Source: Bolinopsis microptera (Eukaryota; Ctenophora; Tentaculata; Lobata; Bolinopsidae). From it: a stretch of DNA of 64,000 nt. Shown piece by piece: positions 1-14,400 of the stretch; position 1 is the stretch's first letter, and the number at the start of each line of letters is the position of its first letter. The position numbers and the translations under genes are program-made. Location: assembly GCF_026151205.1 (NCBI RefSeq), contig NC_087074.1, forward strand, positions 15,544,962 through 15,608,961. The letters are read 5' to 3'. Below the pieces are notes generated by a model. The model was given only the letters and a program-made list of their open reading frames with translations, did not search any database and was not told the DNA's origin.

Positions 1-3000
1 GGATGGGTAGAAATATTGAAAAGATGCGAGCTGTCATTTGGTGGTCAATGTTCTCTGCTTCAAAGCAGGACACTGTTAGAAACTCAAATATTTCCTCGTT
101 ATTTGGGGTTTTTGAAGCTGTAAAATTCAGGTAACACAGACGTTCCTTGACGGTTAACTCAGCGTCTTTCTTTTGATCAATAAGCTTCTTCAACAAGTTG
201 TCCTCAAAAGCAACTGCGAGGCTAATTAACGATTCTAAAGACATCTTTTCTAACCCTTCAATCTTGCTCCAGTCTATTTTAAAACCATGGTTGACCAAAT
301 CATTGACTGCATAAATGACAAACATATTACTTTTGCGAACAAGTTCGTTCAACACTCCATAACAAAGCTCTTCTCGGATTTTGATAGACTTCAATATTTT
401 ACTCGACATATCAGCCAGTCCATTAGATGTAAATTCGTAGACGATGAACTTCACCAAATGTTCCACACTTGCCACGCCCAAAACACCAGCCGAACTGGAG
501 ATGAATTCCAGACATGTTTTAAACAACAGTGCCTGACTCTCACTCCACATATCACCCTCACTAAACTGACCCATGTTCAAAACAGCGTATTTCTTGTGCA
601 GATCCATTAAGAGGGACATGTCCACCACTAACTTGGGTAGTTTACCCACACAGTAACTGATAACAACTTCTGGAATGTTCTTGAACACGTGCAACATACA
701 CTCAGTCACTTCTACTGGATATTTGTCCAGAATGTTGGTTATCTTTGTCATTATCATTTCTGAGAAATCAGGACATTGTTCGGTGATGTTCTTCAATACT
801 GGTGTAAGTGTCTTAAGACATTCTCCAGTGAATCCTCTGCTGAGTATAAGTTCGATTGTAGCGAGATCAGAATCTGAAGCTTTGCTCCATTTAATCACCT
901 TCAACAAAGTTACGAGCTTATCACTGAGATCAACTTCTGATGCGGTCGTGTTAACGAAATTCATCAGATGATTTCCCAGTTCTGGAATGCGTTCTGCCAA
1001 AGCAGCTAAATTGCACACAACGTTTTCGAATTGTTCACATGTTTCCCGGTCCAAAGAATCGAACATCTCAGTCATCAGACCAACAGGTAAGAAAACCGTG
1101 TCTGTGGTACAACCTGTCTGTATTTTCAAGAATGCAGAGAATGCCACAAAACTATGTTGGAAAGACTGAACTAAAGTTCTGATGAGATTATCACACGGAC
1201 CATTGGAATTATGCATGAAGTGATAAAATACCTCACATAGTCGAGATATTTTTGAAGGTGTGTACTCAGAATTAGAGAAATGTGGTATAAACAAGCCGTT
1301 AGTAAGGTTGATCAGCGCCACATCAGTTGATACTCCTTCAGTAAGTTTAGCAAACAAAACATCTGATAACCCACTAAATCGCTCCATCATGCGAACAACA
1401 TACTCAAAATTCCCACTGGCTAGCTTATCCTGGCACTTTCCAGCAAGTAATGCTACACAGTCGTCCTCATTACCAATCTCTACAAATATCCACCCTATAC
1501 AAAGTGTGTTGTTGATCTCAAACTCGTTTTGTTTTATGTTGTTGAGAACGATTTGACAGGTTTCAGAGTAGTTCTCTGTGTTTGATATGGTGATTTTTAG
1601 TGGGCTTATCATATCTTCTTTAGGTGTTACAGTTGCTGCTGTTAGAGTTGCTATCATCGCTCCAATCTGAAGTGGGATAAGAAATATCAAAATTCATTCC
1701 GTACGATAGTAAAGTTTATCATCCTTCATACCGCGACAAAGAAACTATAGAACTATATAAAGAATTATAGATCACCCTCGCAAGCACTTACAGAAGACAA
1801 CGAAGATTCTGGTATTCCAAAAGAATGCTTATTCTTGATTTCACTTGATATAGAGGCTACAAACGTCAGTAATGAAGTTTTCTCCGGAATTCCTTTGCAC
1901 TGATTCAAACTGAAACAAGATTCAGACGATTATAATACAACTTTTCCGGTTGTAGAAAGATATAAAAATTATCAATTCAACGTGAAAGAAAATTCAGAAT
2001 TTAATAAATCCAATTTCTTCTCAGCCCAGTACTACCCAGTTGTACAAACGAACCATTTAGAGGAATTTGAAAGAATGTCTTCAATCCACTTCTGATGCAA
2101 ATCTTCCTTCATCCACTGGATGGCAAATAGTTTTTTTAATCATCAGATAAAATAAATCGTAAATTTTAATGTATTACACAAATTTAAATCCTGTTCACTA
2201 TCAATCGACAAACAAGTCAACAAGCTGCAACTAGGTTTCCCAAAACAATTGCAAAACTTACATGTTGATAAATTACAGGGACAAGAACAGCAAAGTGAGG
2301 TAGAACTGATTGTAGCACCCCAGCGTTGAGCGCTTTGCTCTTCAGCGCATCGAGTAGCTGACCTCTCAAATCCCCCTGGGATACTGTCGACCAGAATTCT
2401 TCCTGGAATATTAGGGTTGTTTTAACTTTTAACAAGTTGATAAGGCAGTAGCAAAAAGAGCCCGCTGGTGGATATGAAACTGTTTCAGTGTATACTGACG
2501 TTTGTAGCCAGAACAAAGATGTCCTGCACGATGATCTCAACTTAGTTGTTTATTGGGCTAAGTGCAACAACATGGCCCTTCATGAGGATAAGTTCGAGCT
2601 TCTTGTTCACAAGCATTGTCCAAAGAATTCCTTGTTTGATCATCCATTCGCCATCCAAGCTCAAACATATGAAGTGTCTAACGGAAACATGATGTACCCC
2701 ACTCAAACGGTGAAAGATCTAGGAGTGACAGTTTCCGCTGATTTGTCATGGACCCCACACGTCAACAGGATAGCTGAACGTGCAGGAAAAGTTGCTTCTT
2801 GGGTGCTAAGTGCGTTAAAAACGAGAGACAAAGCCACCATGATGACTCTATACAAGTCTCTCGTTAGAAGCCATCTGGAGTATTGCTGTCCTCTGTGGAA
2901 TTACTCTAAGAACAAGGACATCCAACAGCTAGAAGGGATTCAGCGTTAACATCGAAAATAGATGGCACCCAGCACCTCAACTACTGGCAGAGATTAAAGG

Positions 3001-5448
3001 CCCTAGATCTGATGTCATTGCAAAGAAGAAGAGAACGGTATTTAATCATCAACATGTGGAAAGTTCTGCATTGCAAGTGCCCTAATGATATTGGTATCCA
3101 GTTCTCAGTGACTCTCAGACATGGTCAAAAAGCAGTTGTGCCCAGTATAGCTAAGTCCAGCAGTCAACGTAATCAAGCACTACATGACAACTCATTTGCA
3201 GTCACTGGACCTCGATTATGGAATGTAATCCCAACACATATGCACACCATCGAGGATCCTATGCAATTCAAAGCAGCTTTAACAAACTTTGTGAAGTCAT
3301 TTCCGGACGAGCCTCCAGCTCCAGGATACAGCCGTCGGAATGGAAACTCCTTGCTGGATTGGAGTGGTGACAAAACAGTTTCTATACTGTCCGGGGGGGT
3401 CGACTTTTTCGATGGCCCGATAGAGGATTCTATGATGCCCCCACATCATCCAAGAACCAGTAGTTGAAATACATTTTAAAATAAATTAAACACTGCACCT
3501 TCTCAAGTGGAAAAGTCAACCAAGGCCACTTAAAAATTATACAAAAGATCAATCACATTCTGTTTAATAAATAATACCTTAATTTACTAACTGTTTTTGG
3601 AAAAATTAGACCTAAGACCCACTATTTAGTACCATGTACTAACTGTTTTTGGGAAATGGACAGATGACCCACCACTAAGTACAAAAGTACTAACTGTGTT
3701 TTGACCCACTACCCCAACGTCACGCACAGTACTCGGTACCCGAACCCCCCCCCCCCCCCCCCGCGATTAATATCAGAAAATCGTATAAATCTAGCAGCCC
3801 ACTTCGATCTGCAAACAGCACCGTACACTAACCTGGTGACACGATATTAGAACAGTGACGAGCGCTGCGTAGTGCACGCTTGAAGTCTCGTGATGGCACG
3901 TGTTGAGCTGCTGTGCTAGGATCTTGTGCGCAGCAGCAGGTAGTGTGCACGTGGGCACCGCGCACAAGTCGGAGATAAAGTTGTACACGTGTCTTCTAAC
4001 CTGAAATAATAATAATATTAAACAGCATAGAAGTAATATTGATCACGTGATGCCTTTCTTATCGTTTAGTTAGAAGATAGTATGGGCAAGTTTAGTCTAG
4101 TTAGGACAAAGACTGTATCACGTAATTGATTGCCTAACGCATCATGTGCCATCCAGCTACGGCCTATTATAGAAGTCATTTATAAAAGTGAGCCGACGAA
4201 TTCCGCCGAGTATTATCACCTTAATAACACCAGAATGTGTGTGTGTGTGTGTGTCTGTCTGTCTGTCTGTCCGTGTGTAATTTCCGGTCGGTTATACAAA
4301 AAAAACGGTAAGAGTTACGGGACTGATTTTTTCGGTATAGTGTCGACAAAACTCTGATGAAGCCCATAGGAAATTTATTTTTAAATCGGCCGATGGTAAG
4401 TGGTTTAATTGATGGTTTTGTACCACAAATGTTACATAAAATTGCGTGAGCAGAACGGCAAGAGTTACGGGGCTTGCTCTCTCTCTAATTACTGTGTAAT
4501 ATGTTATAGCTGCATTTAAGTAGCGTCATAATTGGATTATCCCGGAAGATTCGCTGTAATGTTATACCTTAAGCTTATTAGGGGAGGGGGGACTGTTAGT
4601 GTTTGGGGTCTGTTTGGACTGCAGAGAGAGAGAGAGAGAGAGAGTTCATACGACAATGTTATGCGTGTTTTCAAATATAATATGCGGGTGTGGTGCGGAG
4701 TTAACAAGGGTTAATTTCTATAACGATTTAAATAAAAATAGAAAGCGGTTCAAGACGGGAGTGATGAGGTGTAATACTCGGTGTTCAGACCTTATGATCA
4801 TGGAGTGTGGTGCCTCATGGCTAATAATGACTTAATTATCCACAAGAAATAACTGATTATAAGATTATTGTTTAAGAAACTATTGGGTCACCTAATGCGG
4901 GTTTTGACTCAGCGGGTAATTACTCCTACCCTTTTTAACTGCGGCAGTGAAATCCCGGCCGTAGGCCGGGTTACACTAGTATTATTATATTCTCATTTTA
5001 ATTGCGGACGTAAGATGGGGGCCAGAGTAAGAGTCCAGAGCAAGTGTGCTCTAACATAGATGTTACTGGTTTCCCCAATCATATAGTACAGTCAAATCCC
5101 GTTTACTTGTGCCTGCCCTGAGGGGTCGTTCACATATTACGTAATCAGCCGAGGGGGAGGGGGTTTCCAAATGCTTACGGTTGATTACGGGAGTGTTTGG
5201 TTGTTGATTACGTAATCAACATTTTATTTTTTACCCTCTACAATAATAACAATTTGACAATATATTTTAATTCAAATTCCACTCAATTTCACTCTGATAG
5301 TGATAAAATTTGAAATTGATCGGATATCTGACTATAAGTTAAGTAGTTTGAAAGGTGCTTGGCCGGATATAATAACAATGATTTCAGCTCATTATGATCA
5401 GGGTAGCATCAAATGTAAAGAAAAGTATTTCCAGGGAAAAAAGTCAAA

Positions 5449-5485
<37 letters not shown>

Positions 5486-8400
5486 CAGGCCATGATTACG
5501 TAATATTGCTGTTAGGAGGGGGGTGGGGTAAAAATTGCTAAAATATTGTTTACGTAAAGACGTAATATGCGAACGACCCTAACCAGCATTTTTCCAGCCT
5601 ATAAATTCTTTGCTGCCATTGTTTTTTATATAAGTTTATTGCTGTTTAATTCGGTATTATTTGATGAAAGTTTCAAATCTAATCTATGCAGAGACCTCAA
5701 ATACATAGTTTTGTTATTTTGTAATGAACCCGTTCTTAATAAATCGTTTACACCCTGTAGCACATAATGATTGTAACCTATCACAGCTTTGAGCCCGACA
5801 ATGAGATAATGCCCCTAGCTACCATTCTATGCCCCTTGATAAGTACAAGTAATGTACGTATTCAAGCTATACGCCAAGATTCTCGGCTACTCCCTTTAAT
5901 CACATAATCTCTCATTAGACAATGGGTCAATAAACCAAAAATTAGAAAACCGATTGTTTTTGACACTGAATATCTCATTCATCTATATTCTTTATTATAG
6001 GATAAAGCGTAGGTTTGTCGGACGAGACATGAACTATTTAGCATTGTTCTTACTGAAAGTGATCATCAACGATAAAGCTATAGGTGAAAAATTATAATTG
6101 TTTGAAAAATGTTTTTGTCTTGTACGTCTGAGTTTCGAGCTCTGAATTTATGGTAAAGCATTTTACCTGATAGCCGTAAATTTCAGGTTCTTACACGAAC
6201 ATAGCTAGTGAAGGAACTGCTACCCAAGTTGATACACGCCAATGGGGTGAGGCATGGAGAGCCATAGATGGCATCACTGACAATAGATGGAAACATGATG
6301 AAAGGTACCGTGAATAATGATTTAATTTGAGTCACAGTCACAATTTCCATGATATGACTTGGTTGTACCTGATAACACAGCTGAATTTAATAGTACCAGC
6401 CAATAGGGACTGCTGATAGTTTTAGCGCACGATGTTACGGCGAATTATTAATATAAAATAAACTATGGCGGCTTATTAGAGAGGTTGTACTTGTAACTTG
6501 TTTATTTAATAATATTTTTATCACCCTAAATATTATTTTCAGTAACTCTATATCCAGCACAAATTCTGCTGGAGCTAAGGCTTGGTGGATGCTTACTTTT
6601 CCTTCTCCTGTCTTCATAAGTTCCATCAAGATTTATCCCCGGTATGATTATTTTTCCAGTTATTTGAATGGGATGACTGTCCTACTAAACGACAGCAACA
6701 TCTGGACGGTAGAAGACACTAATGGGATTAGAGAGATTCTTGAAGTAAACCTTCGCGGCAGCATTGTTAAGATTATAGGAGGGAGTTGGCGTATACAGAT
6801 GGCAGAGGTGGAGATATATGGTCAGATAGATGGTACTGATATTATTATCTATCGAGTTAATAATTCCAAGATTTAAAATCTTACTTACTTTAGGTACTTT
6901 AGGTTGGTTTGGCAGGGATTGCTTCTGGACAACAGTAACTAGTACGTCCTCCATTCATTCCTGGTTAAGATCTTTCTGTAGATTCCATTCCAGGAGTGAG
7001 TTGTTGGTGATGGCGGTGTATCCTTTGGTTGGCGGGGTATCGGGAAACGTCTCCAAAAATCGAGCAAGTGATACCTTGAAGGGTCCTAGAGCAGTTAAAC
7101 TGTTCACTTGTCGTGGGAGGAGGTTCCATAGTCTCGCTGCATTCACTCCAAAGGAATTCTCGTAATGAGTGGCCACTGATCGTTGCGATTTGTTGTTCAG
7201 TGGTGGGACTATGGCTTTTATGCCATGTCGAGCGTTTTCCTTGAATACCATGTTGATGTCATTTGGAGCAAGGTCGTTTGCCATCTTCCATGTATGGATC
7301 AGGATGTATCGCTCTCTTCGCCTCTGCAGGGAGAGCAGGTCCAGCTTCTTAAGACGGTCCCAATAGTCCAATTGCTGACAACCTAAGATACGGCGAGTGT
7401 AGTTCCTCTGAACATTTTCGATTGCTTCTATATCGGTGATTTTGCTGGGGTTCCAGACCGGGCAACAGTATTCTAGCCTGCTCCTCACCATTGTTTTGAA
7501 AAGGGTGAGCATCAGGAAAGGTGATCTGTCACTGAAGACACTGAAGACCCACGATGCCATTTTCTTAGCAGTTTTCAGCATCTGATGGATATGGGGCGTC
7601 CACGAGCAGTCATTTGAGAGGAGTACTCCAAGGTCTCTGACTGTTTGCGTTGGTTCGATAATTTCCCCGTTTGTTGAGCTGTAGCTGTAGTCTTCGTTGG
7701 AGAAGGGGAGTTCTCTCAATAGCAGGGATTTATTCAGCTTGTAGTTGATAACTTCAAATTTGGTTTCGTTTAGCTGCATGTTATTTTTCAGGGCACATTT
7801 GATGACATTAAACAGATCTTCTTCACTATTATAAAGACGATAATTGAGCGTCTCTGCACGAGCAAGATAGTAAAAAGAGCGGCAGGATGCGTAGTAACGG
7901 CATGGTAACCTGTTACAGTGCATAGCAACACGGAAATATTAAAATCATTGTATTTTCAGCACGCTGCTTGTCAGTTAACTGGGATAACGTTACCGTGGAA
8001 CCTCAACTACCAGTCGATGAGGAAACCAGTGTTACCTTCAGCTGTCCTAGAAAACATGTTAACGTAGGAAGTAACACTGCTACTTGTCAAGGTGGACTGC
8101 TGAAACCGGCCCAACCTCCTAGGTGTCTTAAAACAGGTAATTTAGAAAAAAAAATCTTATAAGATGTAACATCTATTTACGCCAAATCTATCGAGGGATA
8201 TGATTTGGAGTAAATAAATCATAGGTTTTGTAAAAATTAGTTAAATGATAGTTTCTGCTTTCTTGAAAATGATAAATCCATACTGTGGTCTCTTGAAACA
8301 ACTTTAAGTTTTAAGTATGAAGTATAACAAGGATAACAAGCCATTAAAGCCGCGCATCCCTATTCAATTATGACAAACCGTGAAGAAGGTTGGCATTATG

Positions 8401-11400
8401 TGGACCAGCCGTTCTTCTCCCATGGGCAATATTATGTGGAACAAAGCAGGGTTGTGAAGAAACAAGCCCTGCCAGTGTTGATATTTGAGAGCGGACTAAT
8501 TGATAAGTGTACACAGAGGTCTTTATAAAGAGAATTATTTTAAAAGAGATTTGTTTGTTCGGCATTTTACATTTATTTTGATTTTTGAATATTGTTTTGA
8601 AATTTATTCATTTCTAAAAGCGGTTTTTTATTTTTATTCAAAAGTAATCGGAAATTAATGAAAATGTGGTGTAAGGATGAGAAAGTTCCGTCTAGTTAGT
8701 ACAAAGAATACATCACGTAATAGATTTCTTAACGCATCACGTACCATCCAGCTAGGCCTTTTAAGCAAAATTATTCGATTATTATTTGAAGTACATGGCC
8801 TGCTAAGCAACTGTTCTTGGATATAAAACCAGTCAAATTTGAGGTCACCACTCACCATCGTTAAAGTAGAAGTCTCTAAGAACGGTACTTCCCAGTCTGT
8901 GTAAATATAGCTATCTTTACACCCTGTAGCACATAATGATTTTAACCTATCACAGCTTTGAGCCCGACAATGAGTTAATGCCCCTAGCCACTGTTCTATG
9001 CCCCTTGATAAGTAATGTACGTATTCAAGCTATACGCCAAGATTCTCGGCTACTCCCTTTAATCACATAATCTCTCATTAAACAATGGTTCAAACAATAC
9101 TGAGCTACCAGAAACCGGCCTACAATTAGCACAACAATTCGACAAATCTAGAGAGCATTCCCATATCATCCTCCTAACTCATTCTGTTTTAAATGTTTTA
9201 TTTTGGAATCCAGTTCTTTATAAATCGTTTGCTTTCAGTTTTACAGAAGATAAAAATAAAGCTTTTTTTAATAATTAAACATTTAACGCCCTTATATTTG
9301 GAGCTCAAAAAAAATTGTGCCCAAAGTTTTGGTCTCAAGATTTTGGAGACGTAAGGTATCAATGCAGAGACCTCGGTTACGTAGTTTTGTTATTCTGTGA
9401 TCAATGAACGATCTCTCCAAAAAATTAGAAAACTAATCGTTTGTGACACTGAATATCTCATTCATCTATATTCTTTATTATAGGATAAAGCAAAGTTTTG
9501 TCGGACGTCGGACGAGACATGAACTATCTAGTCTTGTTCTTACTGACAGTGCTGATCAACGATAAAGCTATGGGTGAGGAATTATTATTGTCTGAAAGAT
9601 GTTTTTCTCTTCAAGTACATCTGAGTTTCGAGCTCTGAATTGATAGTAAAGCATACATTTTTTTTCAAGGAGCAGGCTTGCCACATAGGTCTGGGAGTTC
9701 CAAGCGTTTAGGCAGGGTGCTAGGTTGTGGTACACACTCAACTAGGTAGTCTGAGAGTCCGAAAATCTCCAAAAAATATATGTCATCAGAGTATGAGCCT
9801 CTGCCTGACTAACCTGTGGATAGAGTTCGCTTGGCTCTATAATTATGGCTATTTAATTATAAGCATAAAGTAACTGATAACCGTAAATTTCAGGTTCTTA
9901 CACGAACATAGCTGGTGTAGGAACTGCTACCCAAGTTGATACAGATACATGGGAGAGGCAGAGAACGCTATAGATGGCAACACTAGCAATCGTTGGAAAA
10001 ATACTGCAAGGTACTGTGAATAATGATTTAATTTAAATTAATTTGAGTCACAGTCACAAACTATGGTAGCTTGTTAGAAAGGTTATAACTTGTTTATTTG
10101 GTAATATTGTTATCACCCTCAATATTATTTTCAGTAACTCTATATCCAAAACAAATTCTGTTGGAGCTAAGGCTTGGTGGATGCTGACATTTCCTACTCC
10201 TGTCTTCATAAGTTCCATCAAGATTTATCCCCGACTTTGCTGTTCCAATTATTTGAATGGGATAACTGTCTTACTAGATGGTATCGAGACCGGGACGGTA
10301 GAGGACACTGACAGGATTAGAGAGATTGTTGATGTGGACCGTTCCGGCAGCATTGTTAAAATTATAGGAGGAGATTGGAATATACAGATGGCAGAGGTGG
10401 AGATATACGGCAAGATAGATGGTACTATTGAGTTATCTATTGAGTTAATAATTCCAAGATTTAAAATCACCACTATAAAGACGATAATTGAGTGTCTCTG
10501 CACGAGCAAGATAGTAGAAAGAGCGGCAGGATGCGTAGTAACGGCATGGTAACTTGTTACAGTGCATAGCAACAAAGAAATATTAAAATCATTGTATTTT
10601 CAGCACGCTGCTTGTCAGTTAACTGGGATAAAGTTACTGTGGAACCTCCACTACCAGTCGATGAGGAAACCAGTGTTTCCTTCAGCTGTCCTAGAAAACA
10701 TGTTAACGTAGGAAGTAATACTGCTACTTGTCAAGGTGGACTGCTGGAACCGTCCCAACCTCCTAGGTGTCTTAAAACAGGTAATTTAGAAGAAATATAT
10801 AGAAAATAAATATCTAATAAGATGTAACATCTATTTACACCAAATCTATCGAGGGATATGATTTGGAGTAAATAAATCATAGGTTTTGTAAAAATTAGTT
10901 AAATGATAGTTTCTGCTTTCTTGAAAATGATAAATCCATATTGTGGTCTCTTGAAACAACTTTAAGTTTTAAGTATGAAGTATAACAAAGATAACAAGCC
11001 ATTAAAGCCGCGCATCCCTATTCAATTATTCAACTAACTTCAACTCTTCTTTGTGATCACATCCAATATGACCGAGTGACAAACCGTGAAGAAGGTTGGC
11101 ATTATGTGGACCAGCCGTTCTTCTCCCATGGGCAATATTATGTGGAACAAAGCAGGGTTGTGAAGAAACAAGCCCTGCCAGTGTTGATATTTAAAAGCGG
11201 ACTAATTGATAAGTGTACACAGAGGTCTTTGACAGAGAATTATTTTAAAAGAGATTTGTTTGTTTGGCATTTTACATTTATTTTGATTTTTGAATAATGT
11301 TTTGAAATTTATTCATTTCTAAAAGCAGTTTTTTATTTTTATTCAAAAATAATCGGAAATTAATGAAAATGTGGTGTACTAAGGATGAGAGAGTTCCGTC

Positions 11401-14400
11401 TACTGTAGTTAGTACAAAGAATGCATCACGTAATAGATTTCTTAATGCATCACGTACCATCCAGCTAGGCCTTTTAAGCAAAATTATTCGATTATTATTT
11501 GAAGTACATGGCCTGCTAAGCAACTGTTCTTGGATATAAAACCAGTCAAAATTGAGCTGAGGTCACCATCGTTAAAGTAGCAGTCTCTGAGAACGGTACT
11601 TCCCAGTCTGTATAAATATAGCTATCTTTACACCCTGTAGCACATAATGATTGTAACCTATCACAGCTTTGAGCCCGACAATGAGTTGATGCCCCTAACC
11701 ACTGTTCTATGCCCCTTGCCTTGATAAGTAATGTACGTATTCACATAATCTCTCATTAGACAATGGTTCAAACAATACTGAGCTACCAGGAACCGGCCTC
11801 AATTAGCACAACAATTCGACAAATCTAGAGAGCATGGCTCTCCCATATCATTCTCCCAACTCATTCTGTTTTCAATGTCTTACTTTGGAATCCAGTTCTT
11901 TATAAATCGTTTGCTTTAAGTTTTACAGAAGAGAAAAATAAAGCTTTGTTTATGATTAAACATTTAACGCCCTTATCTTTGGAGCTTAAAAATATTGTGC
12001 CCAAAGTTTTGGTCTCAAAATTTTGCGGACGTAAGGTATCAATGCAGAGACCTCTGTTAAGTAGTTTTGTTATTTTGTGATCAATAAATGATCTCTCCAA
12101 AAAATTAGATAACTAATCGTTTGTGATACTGATTACTGAATATCCCATTCATCTATATTCTATATTATACTTATAGGATAAAGCAACGTTTTGTCGGACG
12201 TCGGACAAGACATGAACTATCTAGTCTTGTTCTTACTGATAGTGCTGATGAACGATAAAGTTATGGGTGAGGAATTATAATTGTTTGCAAAATGTTGTTG
12301 TCTTGTACATCTGAGTTTCAAGCTCTGAATTGATGATAAAGGAGAATATAATATCTCTTTAGTAAAGTTCAGCTCAAGCTTATTGTTAACAGCATCATCG
12401 TTTGCAAATTGAACTACTGCAATGCTCTTTATTATGGAATTACTATAATGCCCGAGGTAATGGAAATATTTACTTCCAGGGACTTGGTATTGGAGCAAGA
12501 ACGCTGGTAAATATCTGAGCAGCTACAGCGCAGGAACCGCCAAATACGACAGTCTTCTGAAGGCTCAGAGCGAATGTCTCAAACGATCCGGTCAGTTCTA
12601 ACTTGCAGTCAATTTGATGATAAATTAGAAAATTAATTGGTTATCTTGAAATTTAATACAGAAAAGATATACAGAATCTCTGGTAAAATATCAATTCACC
12701 TTAAATGCCACCTTCTCCTACTAGACTGTGGAGGTATCACGTACGAGACCATATCCAAAAAGTTCACTCTGCGAAGAGGAATCGACCTCAAGGACAGTCC
12801 CTCCAATGAAATCTCCTGGATGGCTATCTCAAGCGATGATGAAGGTAACCAATTATTTTTGGCACTAGATAGCGCCAGCTATCGATAGGTAACACTAGTG
12901 AGCGCTAATTAGTGCTAACCATCGCGTTTAGACTATCGCAAAAGAACCGTTTCCTCTATGTCAGATCATTGTCACTCTCCACCAATTATATAAAAGAAAA
13001 ATAAGAAGCATTTGTCTGATCACAGGCTGGCTCACTATCACGTGACTAATACCAGGAATTAGTGAAAACCTCATCCACCAGCTCCAACTCTTTCAGAATG
13101 CAGCTCCTAAAGCTATAGTAGGACTATATTATATACATATGATCATCTAGGAGATACTCTGAAAGACCGTCATTGGCTGCCTATTAGTTACAGAATACAA
13201 TATAAGTTATTGCTTCTTGTCTATAAATGCGGGTTCATGGGACCAGATTATTTAAGTAATATGTTTAAATATGCCAATTATAATCATCTTATCTATTTGA
13301 CTCCCGTACATCGGGACGGTACAAAACACTGGCGGAATTCGGGAGATTGTTGATGTGGACCGTTCTGGCAGAATTGTTAAGATTATAGGAGGGAGTGGGA
13401 GTATACAGATGGCAGAAGTGGAAATATATGGCAAGATAGATGGTACTGAGATTATTGTCTATTGAGTTAATAATTCCAAGATTTAAAATCACTATTACGG
13501 GTATCGGCCTTACAAAATGACAGGCCTCACAAAATGACAGCCCACATAGACCATGCTGTAGCTTAGGTTCCCTATACATTGAACCCTATTCCTTTTACTG
13601 TATGAAAGAAAAAGCATTAATTAACACTTCCCAAGGAATGATAATGACATAGAATCTATATTTCTTACATAAATATGGACGTTTTTGCTGTTCAGTCATT
13701 GCCCCGCCTAACTGTTACCCAGAATGGAGAACAAAGTTTAGAATTTAACCCCAGAAAACCAGGTACTACCATGACTTATGTCAATCAAAGACTACTCTGG
13801 TCAAATAAAAAAACTGATTTAGTGACTTTGGTAGAAGAAATGACAAAAAAATGACCTAGCCTCACAAAATGACAGTGTTATGCCTCACAAAATGACAGTT
13901 TTATTTTATGATACAAAGATGGCATATTTATATTGGATGCCCCTTGCCTAATTATTGGTATTCTTAAACCCAGTAAGCTTATGATGAGCCTAAATGTGTT
14001 TGTTTGATCATCAATTTTGATCAAAATGCCTCACAAAATGACACCGAAAAGCCTTACAAAATGACAATGTTTCAGATTGAATTACTTTCATCATCTAAAA
14101 TGGATCAGAAACAGTCAATACAAGAAGGAGTTAAAAATAATCATAATCTGACAGTTAACAATCAAGTAGCATTAAAAAAGTGCAGTTCTGATATCAAAAC
14201 TTTGATTTCAAACTCTTTGATTTCAAACTCTGAATTCAAAACTCAACGAAATAAAGCTTCTATTTTGTGAAAGCAGAGAGTAATAACAACTCCTAAAACA
14301 TGTCAAACGTTAACTAAACACTGAAAAGTGATCTATCCATATCCAGTCAGGGAAAATATCAAATATAACCAAATACTGTGTTCAAGTATGAAAACAAAAA

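Noticed and set aside
287-1556. Plus-strand open frames at the left edge
   Set aside because: They are antisense to the long, uninterrupted listerin exon 12 and show no recognisable protein content.
1-1666. Initial idea that the left-edge helical-repeat exon belongs to INTS1, FANCI or another HEAT protein
   Set aside because: Following exons upstream in phase leads to MGKKQQQSQRTKGNLQ and RKLGKKEAVTKQK, specific to listerin. The other candidates lack these.
6955-7923. 322-codon minus-strand frame as a host gene
   Set aside because: The body is a truncated LINE reverse transcriptase. The first ~30 codons are lectin-gene intron sequence, also found at 14877-15062.
14004-14270. 88-codon frame inside the TA transposon
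   Set aside because: It is low-complexity, spans two copies of the iterated end motif and has no transposase feature.
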